Below, one piece after another: positions 35,075-43,819 of a DNA stretch of 64,000 bases; within the stretch, counting starts at the first letter, position 1; each line of letters starts with the position of its first letter. Both the position numbers and the translations under genes were made by a program. The notes below the pieces were generated by a model. That model saw only the letters and a program-made list of their open reading frames with translations. It made no database searches and was not told the DNA's origin. The stretch is from assembly GCA_964247735.1 (NCBI GenBank), contig CAXTVS010000016.1:3889-67888 (forward strand). Reading direction: 5' to 3'. This stretch comes from Lichenicola sp964247735 (GTDB taxonomy: Bacteria > Pseudomonadota > Alphaproteobacteria > Acetobacterales > Acetobacteraceae).

Positions 35075-35117
35075 GACCGGTGCGCAGGAGCGGGCAGCCG
35101 CCTCCTGCGCACCGGTT
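35075..35117 (+). terminator. Strong hairpin terminator before ampG
   Basis: A perfect 15-base stem (35075-35089 with 35101-35115), 11-base loop and three Ts at 35115-35117. It sits between the small secreted protein and ampG and ends only 17 bases before the ampG ATG. Confidence 0.75.
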
Positions 35118-35134
35118 TCCGTCGGGCGGTCCTG

Positions 35135-36412
35135 ATGCCTGATCCGGCGCGCTCCGCCGCGATCGGCCCGCGCGGCCTGCTGCTGATGGGCGGGTTCGGC
35201 TTCGCGTCCGGCCTGCCGCTCTACCTCACCTTCTTCACCCTGCAGCAATGGCTCAGCGAGAGCCACGTGTCGCTGCGCACGATCGGCAGCGCCGCCCTGA
35301 TCGGGCTGCCCTACCTGCTGAAGTTCCTGTGGGCGCCGCTGTTCGACCGGGCGCTGCCGGGGCCGCTCGGCCGGCTCGGGCGCCGGCGTGGCTGGATGCT
35401 GCCGGTGCAGCTGCTGCTCGGCCTCACGATCGTCGCCATGTCGCAATGCGCGCCGGCCCGGGCGCTGCCGCCGCTGTTCGCGGCGGCCTGCCTGCTGGCG
35501 TTCCTGTCCGCCAGCCAGGACATCCTGATCGATGCCTGGCGCATCGAGGTGTTCGCGCCGCAGCTGCAGGCGGCGGCACTCGGCGCCTACAGCTGGGGCT
35601 ACCGGATCGCCATGCTGTGTTCCGGCGCCGGCGCGATCGCGCTGGCGGCGCGGATCGGCTGGCACCGCGCGCTGCTGGCGATGGCGGTGCTGAGTCTCCT
35701 TGGCCCGGTGCTGGCGCTGCTGGCGCGGGAACCGGTGCTGCCGGTGCGGGTCGGCACCGGGCGGGGATGGCGCGACGCGCTGCGGGTCCGGGTGGCGGAG
35801 CCGTTCCGCGACCTGCTCGGCCGGCCGGACTCGGGGATCGTCATCGCCTTCGTGCTGGTGGCCAACCTCGGCACCCAGCTCGCCGACACCATGGCCTATC
35901 CGCTGTACCACGCGCTGGGCTTCGCGCCGACCGCGGTGGCGTCGGCCAACGGCGTCCCGTCGCTGTGCGCGGCGCTGGCGGGAGCCGCCGCCAGCGGGCT
36001 GCTGGTGGCGCGGATCGGGCTCGGCCGGGCGCTGATCCTGTGCGCGGTCGTGCAGATGGCCTCCATCCTGCTCTACCTCGTGCTGGCGCAGGCCGGGCCG
36101 GTGTTCCCGCTGCTGCTGGCCAAGGTGACGCTGGAAGGCTTCGCCGAGGTGCTGGCGGCGACCACGTTCGCCACCTACCTGTCGCGGCTGTGCTCGCTCG
36201 AGTACACCGCCACCCAGTTCGCGCTGCTGTCGTCGCTGGCGCCGGTGGCGTGGCGGACGCTGGGCGGCAGCACCGGGTTCCTGGCGCAGGCGATGGGCTG
36301 GACCGGGTTCTACCTGCTGACCGTGGCGGCCTGCCTGCCCGGCATCCTGGTCATGCTCCTGCTGCTGCGCCGCCATCCGGGCGGGCTGCCGCCGCGCGCG
36401 GGAACGGCCTGA
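35135..36412 (+). CDS. ampG: AmpG-family muropeptide permease (MFS)
   Basis: A 425-residue inner-membrane transporter with about 12 hydrophobic segments. GFGFASGLPLYLTFFTLQQWL and LIGLPYLLKFLWAPLFD are characteristic of AmpG, which imports GlcNAc-anhydroMurNAc peptides for cell-wall recycling. SASQDILIDAWRIE matches the conserved loop of the family. The start lies just past a strong hairpin, so ampG must have a promoter inside or very near that hairpin, or rely on readthrough. With nagA it indicates a cell-wall recycling capacity. Confidence 0.9.
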   Translation: MPDPARSAAIGPRGLLLMGGFGFASGLPLYLTFFTLQQWLSESHVSLRTIGSAALIGLPYLLKFLWAPLFDRALPGPLGRLGRRRGWMLPVQLLLGLTIVAMSQCAPARALPPLFAAACLLAFLSASQDILIDAWRIEVFAPQLQAAALGAYSWGYRIAMLCSGAGAIALAARIGWHRALLAMAVLSLLGPVLALLAREPVLPVRVGTGRGWRDALRVRVAEPFRDLLGRPDSGIVIAFVLVANLGTQLADTMAYPLYHALGFAPTAVASANGVPSLCAALAGAAASGLLVARIGLGRALILCAVVQMASILLYLVLAQAGPVFPLLLAKVTLEGFAEVLAATTFATYLSRLCSLEYTATQFALLSSLAPVAWRTLGGSTGFLAQAMGWTGFYLLTVAACLPGILVMLLLLRRHPGGLPPRAGTA

Positions 36413-36446
36413 GCGCCGGGCTGCGGATGGCGGACCGCCGCCCCAT

Positions 36447-37838
36447 ATGAGCGCCATGAGCCCGACTCCGCATGCCCGCCCGTCACGTGCCCACGAGGCG
36501 CTGGGGGAGCCGTTCTTCGACCTGGTGGAACCGGCGCGCTTCCCGGAGCACATGTTGCGCTACCGGAACGTGCAGGCCTCGAGGCAGGTCGGTCTCGACG
36601 CGCTGTCCGACGAGGCGTGGATCCGGCATTTCGGACGGTTCGAGCCGTTGCCGGGATCGTTCCCCGAGCCGCTGGCGCTGCGCTACCACGGCCACCAGTT
36701 CCGGAACTACAACCCCGACCTCGGGGACGGGCGCGGCTTCCTGTTCGCGCAGGTCCACGACCTCGGGGACGGGCGGCTGCTCGACCTCGGCACCAAGGGC
36801 AGCGGGCGCACGCCGTGGTCGCGCGGCGGCGACGGCCGGCTGACGCTGAAGGGCGGCGTGCGCGAGGTGCTGGCGACGACCATGCTGGCGGCGCTCGGGG
36901 TCGAGACCTCGCAGTCGTTCTCGCTGATCGAGACCGGGGAAGCGCTGGAGCGGGGCGACGAGCCGTCGCCGACGCGCTCGGCGGTGCTGGTCAGGCTCAG
37001 CCACTCGCACATCCGCATCGGCACGTTCCAGCGCCTGGCCTACCACGGCGACGTGGACGCGATCCGTCGGCTGCTGGACCACGTGGTGCGTCACTACCTG
37101 CCGGAGGCGAGGCGGGAGGACGAGGCGGCGCAGGCGGCGGCGTTCCTCGACGCGGTGACGGTGCGGGTGGCGCGGGTGGGCGCGCAGTGGATGCTGGCCG
37201 GCTTCGTGCACGGGGTGCTGAACACCGACAACATCAACGTGACCGGCGAAAGCTTCGACTACGGGCCGTGGCGGTTCCTGCCGAGCTACCAGCCGGACTT
37301 CACCGCGGCGTATTTCGACACCGGCAAGCTGTACGCATTCGGGCGGCAGCCGGACACGCTGCTGTGGAACCTGGTCCGGCTGGCGGAGTGCCTGCTGCCT
37401 CTGGCGCCGCAGGAGGCACTGGAGCCGGTGCTGCACGGCTTCGGCGAGCGGTTCGGCGCGGAGCTGGTGGCGGGCATGCTGCGACGGCTCGGCCGGGCGT
37501 CGGGGGGTGTGGACGCGGATGCGGCGCTGGGCGGACAGGCATGGCTGGCGCTGCGGGAAACGCAGGTACCGTTCGAGCGGTTCTTCTTCGACTGGTACGC
37601 GACGGTGCCGGACGGCTATCCGCAGCCGGAGTTCGGGGCGCTGCGCGGGATGCTGTCGGCGCATGCGGTGGCGCCCGGTGCCAGTCGCGAGCACGCGTAT
37701 TTCCGGCGCGGGGTGCCGTGCACGATGCTGATCGACGAGGTCGAGGCGCTCTGGGCGAGGGTCGCGGCCGACGACGACTGGTCGGCGTTCCACGCCAAGC
37801 TGGACGACGTCGCGGTGATGGCGGCGGCGCTGTCCTGA
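36447..37838 (+). CDS. selO: SelO family protein adenylyltransferase (YdiU)
   Basis: A 463-residue pseudokinase-fold enzyme that in studied members transfers AMP to Ser, Thr or Tyr of redox proteins. Conserved parts: the YHGHQF block, DLGTKGSGRTPWSRGGDGRLTLKGGVRE (with active-site Lys and Glu; cited as separate motifs GTKGSG and GGVRE), HGVLNTDNINVTGE with the catalytic Asp/Asn region, and DYGPWRFL. The usual C-terminal extension with a selenocysteine or cysteine tail is absent: the protein ends soon after a WARVAADDDW segment. It belongs to a shorter subfamily. The neighbours do not suggest a target. Confidence 0.9.
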   Translation: MSAMSPTPHARPSRAHEALGEPFFDLVEPARFPEHMLRYRNVQASRQVGLDALSDEAWIRHFGRFEPLPGSFPEPLALRYHGHQFRNYNPDLGDGRGFLFAQVHDLGDGRLLDLGTKGSGRTPWSRGGDGRLTLKGGVREVLATTMLAALGVETSQSFSLIETGEALERGDEPSPTRSAVLVRLSHSHIRIGTFQRLAYHGDVDAIRRLLDHVVRHYLPEARREDEAAQAAAFLDAVTVRVARVGAQWMLAGFVHGVLNTDNINVTGESFDYGPWRFLPSYQPDFTAAYFDTGKLYAFGRQPDTLLWNLVRLAECLLPLAPQEALEPVLHGFGERFGAELVAGMLRRLGRASGGVDADAALGGQAWLALRETQVPFERFFFDWYATVPDGYPQPEFGALRGMLSAHAVAPGASREHAYFRRGVPCTMLIDEVEALWARVAADDDWSAFHAKLDDVAVMAAALS

Positions 37839-37993
37839 GCGGCCGCACGGGCGGTCGGGGAATGCGGTGCGGTCCGGCGCCCGCTGTTGCCGGCCCTAGA
37901 ACTATGCGAAAAGCGGGCCCATGACCACGCGAACGGCGAGGACCGGATCCGCCGGGCAGCGGACCGGCATCCGGCATGGATGAAGGAGAAGGC

Positions 37994-40699
37994 GTGCGCC
38001 CGCATGCCCGCCTGGCCGAGCTGGAAGCCGAGAACGCACGGCTGCGCGACGCGATGGCGCGGATCGGCAGCTGCGAGGACCGGTACCGCGCGATCCTCGG
38101 GAGCGCGGTCGACTTCGCCATCATCGCCACCGACGTCGATGGCCGGGTGACGGAATGGAACACCGGCGCGGCGCGACTGCTCGGCTGGTCGGCGGAGGAC
38201 ATGCGGGGGCAGCCGGCAGACCGGTTCTTCACCCCGGAGGACCGGCAGGCGGACCAGCCGCGCAAGGAGATCCGGCAGGCGTTGCAGGCCGGTCGTGCCA
38301 GCGACGAGCGCTGGCACCTGCGGCGCGACGGTTCGCGGTTCTGGGCCAGCGGCGAGCTGATGCCGTTGCGCGCCGAGGACGACACCCTGCTGGGCTACCT
38401 CAAGATCCTGCGCGACCGCACGGCCGAGCATCAGGCCGGCATCGCGCGGCAGCGGAGCGAGGCGTTCCTGCGCCTGGTCCTGGACAGCTCGGTCAACGGC
38501 CTGTGCGGCATCGGTCGCGACGGCGCCATCACCTTCTGCAACGCGGCAGCGTGGCGGATGCTGGGCTTCGCGCACGAAGGAGAGCTGATCGGCCGCAGGC
38601 TGCACGACGTCATCCGTTCCCGTCCGGACGGGTCGCGCCACGCCGCCGATTGCCCGATCGTCCGGGCGGCGCGGACCGGGGAGCACGGGCACGTCCGCGA
38701 CGACACGTTCTTCCGTGCCGACGGCACGCAGTTCCCGGTCGAGTACTGGGTCCACCCGATCCGGGTGGACGGTGCCTGCGAGGGCACGGTCTGCACCTTC
38801 CTGGACAGCACCGAGCGCAGGAAGGCGGAGGAGTCGCTGGTCGTCGAGACCAGGGCGCTGGAAACCCTGAACCGCACCGGCGTGGTGATCTCCAGCGAGC
38901 TCGACCTCGAGCACGTGGTGCAGGTCGTCACCGATGCCGGACGGACGCTGACCGGCGCCGCGTTCGGGGCGTTCTTCTACAACGTCTCGAACCAGGCCGG
39001 GCAGAGCTACATGCTCTACACCATCTCCGGCGTCGACCGGTCCGAGTTCGACAAGTTCCCGATGCCGCGCAACACGTCCGTCTTCCACCCGACCTTCAGC
39101 GGGAGCGGCATCGTCCGGTCGGACGACATCCTCCTCGATGCGCGCTACGGGAAGAACGCGCCGCATGCGGGGATGCCGGGCGGGCACCTGCCGGTGCGGA
39201 GCTACCTGGCGGTGCCGGTGGTGTCCCGCTCGGGCGAGGTGCTGGGGGGGCTGCTGTTCGGCCATCCCGAGCCGGGCCGGTTCACCGGGCGGCACGAGTA
39301 CCTGCTGGTGGCCATCGCGGCGCACGCGGCGATCGCGATCGACAACAGCCAGCTCTACCAGGCGGCGCAGCGCGAGCTGGTCGACCGTCGCCGCGCCGAG
39401 GAGCAGCTGCGCGAGCTGAACGAGACGCTGGAGACCCGGATCGCCGAGGAGATCGCCGAGCGGGCCAAGGCCGAGGCGGCGCTGCGCCAGAGCCAGAAGA
39501 TGGAGGCGGTGGGGCAGCTGACCGGCGGCCTGGCGCACGACTTCAACAACCTGCTGACCGGCATCAGCGGCAGCCTGGAGCTGCTGCAGACCCGGGTGGC
39601 GCAGGGCCGGATCGGCGAGGTGGACCGCTACGTCAACGCCGCACAGGGCGCGGCGCGGCGGGCGGCGGCGCTGACGCACCGGCTGCTGGCGTTCTCGCGC
39701 CGGCAGACGCTGGACCCCAGGGTGATCGACGTGAACCGGCTGGTGGCCGGGATGGAGGAGCTGATCCGGCGCACCATCGGGCCCGGAATCAAGCTGGAGT
39801 CGGTGATGGCGGGCGGGCTGTGGAGCACGCTGGTCGATCCCGGCCAGCTGGAGAACGCGCTGCTGAACCTGTGCATCAACGCCCGCGACGCCATGCCCGA
39901 CGGCGGCCGGCTGACGGTGGAAACCGGCAACCGCTGGCTGGACGAGCGCGCGGCGGGCGAGCGGGAGCTGCCGGCAGGCGCCTACGTGACGCTGTGCGTA
40001 TCGGACAACGGCACCGGCATGCCGCCGGAGGTGGCGGCGCGCGCCTTCGACCCGTTCTTCACCACCAAGCCGATCGGGCAGGGCACCGGGCTGGGCCTGT
40101 CGATGATCTACGGCTTCGCCCGGCAGAGCGGCGGCCAGGTGCGGATCCACTCGGTGCCCGGGCGCGGGACGACGGTGTGCCTCTACCTGCCCAGGCAGGC
40201 AGGCGAGCCGGACGCGGCGGAGGCCGAGGGCGACCGTCCGGGCGTGCCGCCGCGGGCCGGGCACGGCGAGACGGTGCTGGTGGTGGACGACGAGGCCACG
40301 GTGCGGATGCTGGTGGCCGAGGTCTTGGAGGACCTGGGCTACCGCACGATCGAGGCGGCGGACGGGGCGGCCGGCCTGCGGGTGCTGCAGTCCGACGCGC
40401 GGGTCGACCTGCTGGTCACCGACGTGGGGCTGCCGGGCGGCATGAACGGGCGGCAGGTGGCCGACGCGGCGCGGGTGCTGCGCCCGGACCTCAAGGTGCT
40501 GTTCATCACCGGCTACGCCGAGAACGCGGTGCTCAGCCACGGCCACCTCGATCCCGGCATGCACGTGCTGACCAAGCCGTTCGCGATGGAGGCCCTGGCC
40601 GGCCGGATCAGGGAGCTGCTCGCCGGGAGCCACGGCCCGGGAGCCGGTGGCGGCGCCACGCCCCCCGGATCGTTCGACACAAGCATGGAACTGCAATAA
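37994..40699 (+). CDS. Hybrid sensor histidine kinase (PAS-PAS-GAF-HisKA-HATPase-REC)
   Basis: About 901 residues and no membrane segment, so a cytoplasmic sensor. Two PAS domains (about 25-145 and 150-275), a GAF domain (about 290-455), a coiled-coil linker, then HisKA with phospho-acceptor His515 in GLAHDFNNLL, HATPase (NLCINARDAM, DNGTGMP, GTGLGLSM), and a C-terminal receiver with Asp810 in LLVTDVGLP. This is the FixL/NtrB-like orphan hybrid class. The start at GTG 37994 is preferred since AAGGAG lies 5 bases upstream; an ATG at 37976 is also in frame. No DNA-binding partner is adjacent, so the phosphorelay target lies elsewhere. Confidence 0.92.
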   Translation: MRPHARLAELEAENARLRDAMARIGSCEDRYRAILGSAVDFAIIATDVDGRVTEWNTGAARLLGWSAEDMRGQPADRFFTPEDRQADQPRKEIRQALQAGRASDERWHLRRDGSRFWASGELMPLRAEDDTLLGYLKILRDRTAEHQAGIARQRSEAFLRLVLDSSVNGLCGIGRDGAITFCNAAAWRMLGFAHEGELIGRRLHDVIRSRPDGSRHAADCPIVRAARTGEHGHVRDDTFFRADGTQFPVEYWVHPIRVDGACEGTVCTFLDSTERRKAEESLVVETRALETLNRTGVVISSELDLEHVVQVVTDAGRTLTGAAFGAFFYNVSNQAGQSYMLYTISGVDRSEFDKFPMPRNTSVFHPTFSGSGIVRSDDILLDARYGKNAPHAGMPGGHLPVRSYLAVPVVSRSGEVLGGLLFGHPEPGRFTGRHEYLLVAIAAHAAIAIDNSQLYQAAQRELVDRRRAEEQLRELNETLETRIAEEIAERAKAEAALRQSQKMEAVGQLTGGLAHDFNNLLTGISGSLELLQTRVAQGRIGEVDRYVNAAQGAARRAAALTHRLLAFSRRQTLDPRVIDVNRLVAGMEELIRRTIGPGIKLESVMAGGLWSTLVDPGQLENALLNLCINARDAMPDGGRLTVETGNRWLDERAAGERELPAGAYVTLCVSDNGTGMPPEVAARAFDPFFTTKPIGQGTGLGLSMIYGFARQSGGQVRIHSVPGRGTTVCLYLPRQAGEPDAAEAEGDRPGVPPRAGHGETVLVVDDEATVRMLVAEVLEDLGYRTIEAADGAAGLRVLQSDARVDLLVTDVGLPGGMNGRQVADAARVLRPDLKVLFITGYAENAVLSHGHLDPGMHVLTKPFAMEALAGRIRELLAGSHGPGAGGGATPPGSFDTSMELQ

Positions 40700-40818
40700 T
40701 ATCGCTGGCGGCATGACAGGGACGTGTTAACGAGGGCCATCGTCGGCCTGCGCCGACCTGTAAGGCGCCTGCGACGGGAAGAGCCTCGTGCTCCCGGCCT
40801 GCAAGCGGAGGCGGCGGA

Positions 40819-41073
40819 ATGGCCCTTTATCGCGTGTATCTTTCCGATGCCGCCGACCTCGTCCAGCGGACCGTCAGCATAGACTGCGGGAGCGACGACG
40901 AAGCGGTCGATCATGCCAGGACGCTCATCAAGGCCGGCGGCGAGGTCGAGGTCTGGAACCGCGACACCACGACCGGACCGCTGATCGGCCTGCTCGCCTC
41001 GACCCCTGGGGCGATGAGTTCCGCCCTGGTGAAGCGGTCCGCGCACCGTTGCCGATGGAGCCGCGTCGCCTGA
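40819..41073 (+). CDS. Small conserved-type hypothetical protein
   Basis: 84 residues beginning MALYRVYLSDAADLVQRTVSIDC, with a DDEAVDHARTLIKAGGEVEVWN stretch. The pattern (short beta strand, acidic DDEA helix, then VEVWxxxxxxG) is common among small soluble proteins of alphaproteobacteria with unknown function. GGAGG lies about 7 bases before the ATG. It lies 119 bases after the hybrid kinase and may be an independent unit. Confidence 0.6.
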   Translation: MALYRVYLSDAADLVQRTVSIDCGSDDEAVDHARTLIKAGGEVEVWNRDTTTGPLIGLLASTPGAMSSALVKRSAHRCRWSRVA

Positions 41074-41503
41074 CCGGCTCGCCGACGCGTCGGCGTCCGG
41101 CGGACCCTCCGGGACGGTCCCCCATCCTGAGGCTGTCAGGCTCCAGGAGGTGTGGTCTCGACGCCTGCGCGTCACGCTGCCGCATGCGAAACGGCAGCGG
41201 GGCCGGCCAGGTCAGCCGCAAGCCTCGCGACCGGCGTCGTCCAGTCGAACGGCACCGGCTGCGTGTAGATCCGCATGGTGCCGTATCAGGGTAAACATGA
41301 CGCCGCCTGCCTCACCCGGACGATCTGCGCGGCTGCATCCGCGCCCGCCCGGCGTGCAGCAGCAGCAGGCGTGCAGCGGGATCGATGAAGCGCACGAGCT
41401 GGCCCTCGAGGGCTTCGGGAGTTTCCCGACGGCATCGCAGGGTGCCCTCGACCCAAGGCCCGTCGAGTGCCTCGCCCACCGCTGCCCGGGTCGGGCGCAA
41501 CTG
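41074..41503. other. 430-base stretch without a convincing gene
   Basis: Contains a 16-base perfect palindrome at 41080-41095 just after the small gene, which may act as a bidirectional terminator. On the minus strand a short frame starting TTG (41500-41312) directly follows the SDR stop but has no ribosome site, and a 21-residue frame starts at 41277. Neither is supported enough to call. Confidence 0.4.
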
Positions 41504-42529
41504 CTAGCGGCGGCGCGGCAGGAGCATGAGGCCGAGGGTGGCGAGGCCGAAGGTCGCCACCGCGCCGACGGTGCCGCGGTGCTTGGTGGCCCAGAGCTGC
41601 GCGCTGAACGGCAGCGACTCGCGGTCGAACGGGCCGTGGGTGCCGGACGGGCGGGTGGAGGGCGTGAACAGGTTCTCGTCGCGGGCCTCGGCGATGCCCT
41701 GGTTGTGGGAGGTCTGGCTCCGCGGGGCGATCCTGGCCATCAGCAGGTCGGTGAGGCCCGGCGCCAGCGCGTTCAGCAGCCCGGTCTGCACCGTCTGGCC
41801 GCCGACCAGGACGTCGCGCCGTCGGCTGGCGGCGGCGAAGAAGATCGCGTCCGCCACCAGCTCGGGCTGGTAGATCGGCGGCGGCGGGCGCGGCAGGCCG
41901 TCGAGGCGGCCGGTGGCGTGGCTGTAGAACGGGGTGTTGACGCTGGGCGGGTAGACGGTGGTGATCCGCACCCGGCTGCGCTCGTGCATCAGCTCGGCGC
42001 GGATCGACTCCGCGAAGCCGCGCATGGCGTGCTTGGCGCCGGAATAGGCCGACTGCAGCGGCACGCCGCGCAGGCCGATGGCGGAGCAGATGTTGACGAT
42101 CACGCCCTGGTCGCGCGGCCGCATGTGCTCAAGTGCCACCCGGGTGCCGCGCACGGTGCCCATGTAGACGACGTCGGTGACGCGCTCGAACTCCTGCTCG
42201 GACACGGACACGAAGGGGGCGAACACGCTGACGGCGGCGTTGTTGATCCACACGTCGATCGGGCCGAGCTCGGCGGCGATCGCGGCGGCCGCCTGGCGCA
42301 GCGCCTCGCTGTCGGTCACGTCCGCCGACCGGGCGCTGACCCGGCCGCCGGCGTTGCCGCCGGCTGCCAGCACGGTGCTGCGGGCGGCCTCCAGCGGCTC
42401 GGCGCCGCGGGCGATGAGGCCGACATGCCAGCCGCGCCTGGCGAACAGCTCGGCGGTGGCCAGCCCGATCCCGGACGAGCCGCCGGTGATCGCCACGACG
42501 CGCGGGCCCTGGGTGTCGTCTGCCATCAT
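41504..42529 (-). CDS. Membrane-anchored short-chain dehydrogenase
   Basis: A 341-residue SDR with TGGSSGIG near residues 15-22, INNAAVS, a catalytic serine in NICSAIG, and YSGAKHAMRGF with the catalytic Tyr and Lys. The C-terminal 25 residues are hydrophobic and end with LMLLPRRR, predicting a tail anchor. Sequence plan and C-terminal anchor match the SDR part of the fusion protein at 9028-10380. GAAGGGA precedes the double ATG. Divergent from the cysteine/sulfate operon; substrate unknown. Confidence 0.88.
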   Translation of the reverse strand: MMADDTQGPRVVAITGGSSGIGLATAELFARRGWHVGLIARGAEPLEAARSTVLAAGGNAGGRVSARSADVTDSEALRQAAAAIAAELGPIDVWINNAAVSVFAPFVSVSEQEFERVTDVVYMGTVRGTRVALEHMRPRDQGVIVNICSAIGLRGVPLQSAYSGAKHAMRGFAESIRAELMHERSRVRITTVYPPSVNTPFYSHATGRLDGLPRPPPPIYQPELVADAIFFAAASRRRDVLVGGQTVQTGLLNALAPGLTDLLMARIAPRSQTSHNQGIAEARDENLFTPSTRPSGTHGPFDRESLPFSAQLWATKHRGTVGAVATFGLATLGLMLLPRRR

Positions 42530-42868
42530 GTCCCTTCGAGGCGGGAACCGTCCCGCGACGAGACGGCAGCGCCCGGCCGGCGTCCCGGTTGCCGGACGCG
42601 GCGGGCTTTCCTGCGCCGGCCCGGATCCGGTCGCCGGCGGCGCGGCGCGAACCCCCTGCCTTGCCGTTCCCGTTGCGCATGGTCACGCGATGGGTGATTG
42701 CGCCATTCCGCGGGACGCGTGATGACGGGGAAGGAACGCGGCCGGTCGGAACAACGGGCGGGAGCGCCGATGCGCGGCAGCCTGTTCCACGCCGACGCGG
42801 GGTCCCGCGCTTCCGCGCCGGCGGCGCCACGGGCTACGGTGCGGGACGGCCTGATCGCCGGCGAAAGG

Positions 42869-43819
42869 ATGACGGGATTGCAGCGGACCGAGCCTGTGTC
42901 GGAAGGAGCGGTCGGGGGACCGGTCCGGCTCACGCACCTGCAGCGCCTGGAAGGGGAAAGCATCCACATCCTGCGCGAGGTGGCGTCCGAGGCGTCGCGG
43001 CCGGTGATGCTGTACTCGGTCGGCAAGGACAGCGCGGTGATGCTGCACCTGGCGCGCAAGGCGTTCCATCCGGCGCCGCCGCCATTCCCGTTGCTGCACG
43101 TCGACACCACCTGGAAGTTCCGCGACATGTACGCCCTGCGCGACCGCATGGGGGCGGAGAGCGGCATGGAGCTGCTGGTGCACCGCAACCCGGACGCCCT
43201 GGCGCGCGGCATCAACCCGTTCGACCACGGCGCGCTGCACACCGACCTGTGGAAGACCGAGGGGCTGAAGCAGGCGATGGAGCGGTGGGGCTTCGACGCG
43301 GCGTTCGGCGGCGCGCGTCGCGACGAGGAGAAGAGCCGGGCCAAGGAGCGGGTGTTCTCGTTCCGCTCTGCGAGCCACCGCTGGGACCCGAAGAACCAGC
43401 GGCCGGAGCTGTGGAACCTGTACAACGCCCGGAAGGGGCCGGGCGAGAGCATCCGGGTGTTCCCGATCTCGAACTGGACCGAGCTGGACGTGTGGCAGTA
43501 CATCCAGCTCGAAGGCATCCCGATCGTGCCGCTGTACTTCGCGGCACCGCGGCCGACGGTGGAGCGGGACGGGCTGATCCTGATGGTCGACGACGCGCGG
43601 TTCCGGCTCGAACCGGGCGAGGTGCCGGTGCTGCGCTCGATCCGCTTCCGCACGCTGGGCGACTATCCGCTGACCGGGGCGGTGGAAAGCCGCGCCGCCA
43701 CCCTGCCCGAGGTGATCCAGGAGATGCTGCTGACCACCACCAGCGAGCGCCAGGGCCGGGTCATCGACCACGACCAGAAGGGGTCGATGGAGAGGAAGAA
43801 GCAGGAGGGATATTTCTGA
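42869..43819 (+). CDS. cysD: Sulfate adenylyltransferase subunit 2
   Basis: A PP-loop ATP pyrophosphatase that makes APS from sulfate and ATP with CysN. HLQRLEGESIHILREV opens the domain; the PP-loop is YSVGKDSAVMLHLARKAF, followed by LLHVDTTWKFRDMY, and GGARRDEEKSRAKER and the C-terminal GYF end are conserved. The start is uncertain: 42869 gives 316 residues, close to the usual 302, but its SD-like AAAGG touches the ATG. An ATG at 42770 has GGGAG 5 bases upstream and would add 33 residues. The stop overlaps the cysNC start (TGATG). Confidence 0.95.
   Translation: MTGLQRTEPVSEGAVGGPVRLTHLQRLEGESIHILREVASEASRPVMLYSVGKDSAVMLHLARKAFHPAPPPFPLLHVDTTWKFRDMYALRDRMGAESGMELLVHRNPDALARGINPFDHGALHTDLWKTEGLKQAMERWGFDAAFGGARRDEEKSRAKERVFSFRSASHRWDPKNQRPELWNLYNARKGPGESIRVFPISNWTELDVWQYIQLEGIPIVPLYFAAPRPTVERDGLILMVDDARFRLEPGEVPVLRSIRFRTLGDYPLTGAVESRAATLPEVIQEMLLTTTSERQGRVIDHDQKGSMERKKQEGYF

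Noticed and set aside
41212..41277. A minus-strand frame of 21 codons starting MRIYTQPVPFDW.
   Set aside because: Looks protein-like at the start but is very short, and no ribosome site or continuation in other frames was found.
41312..41500. A 62-residue minus-strand frame just after the SDR stop.
   Set aside because: TTG start without a ribosome site, no family resemblance and a composition like nearby non-coding frames.
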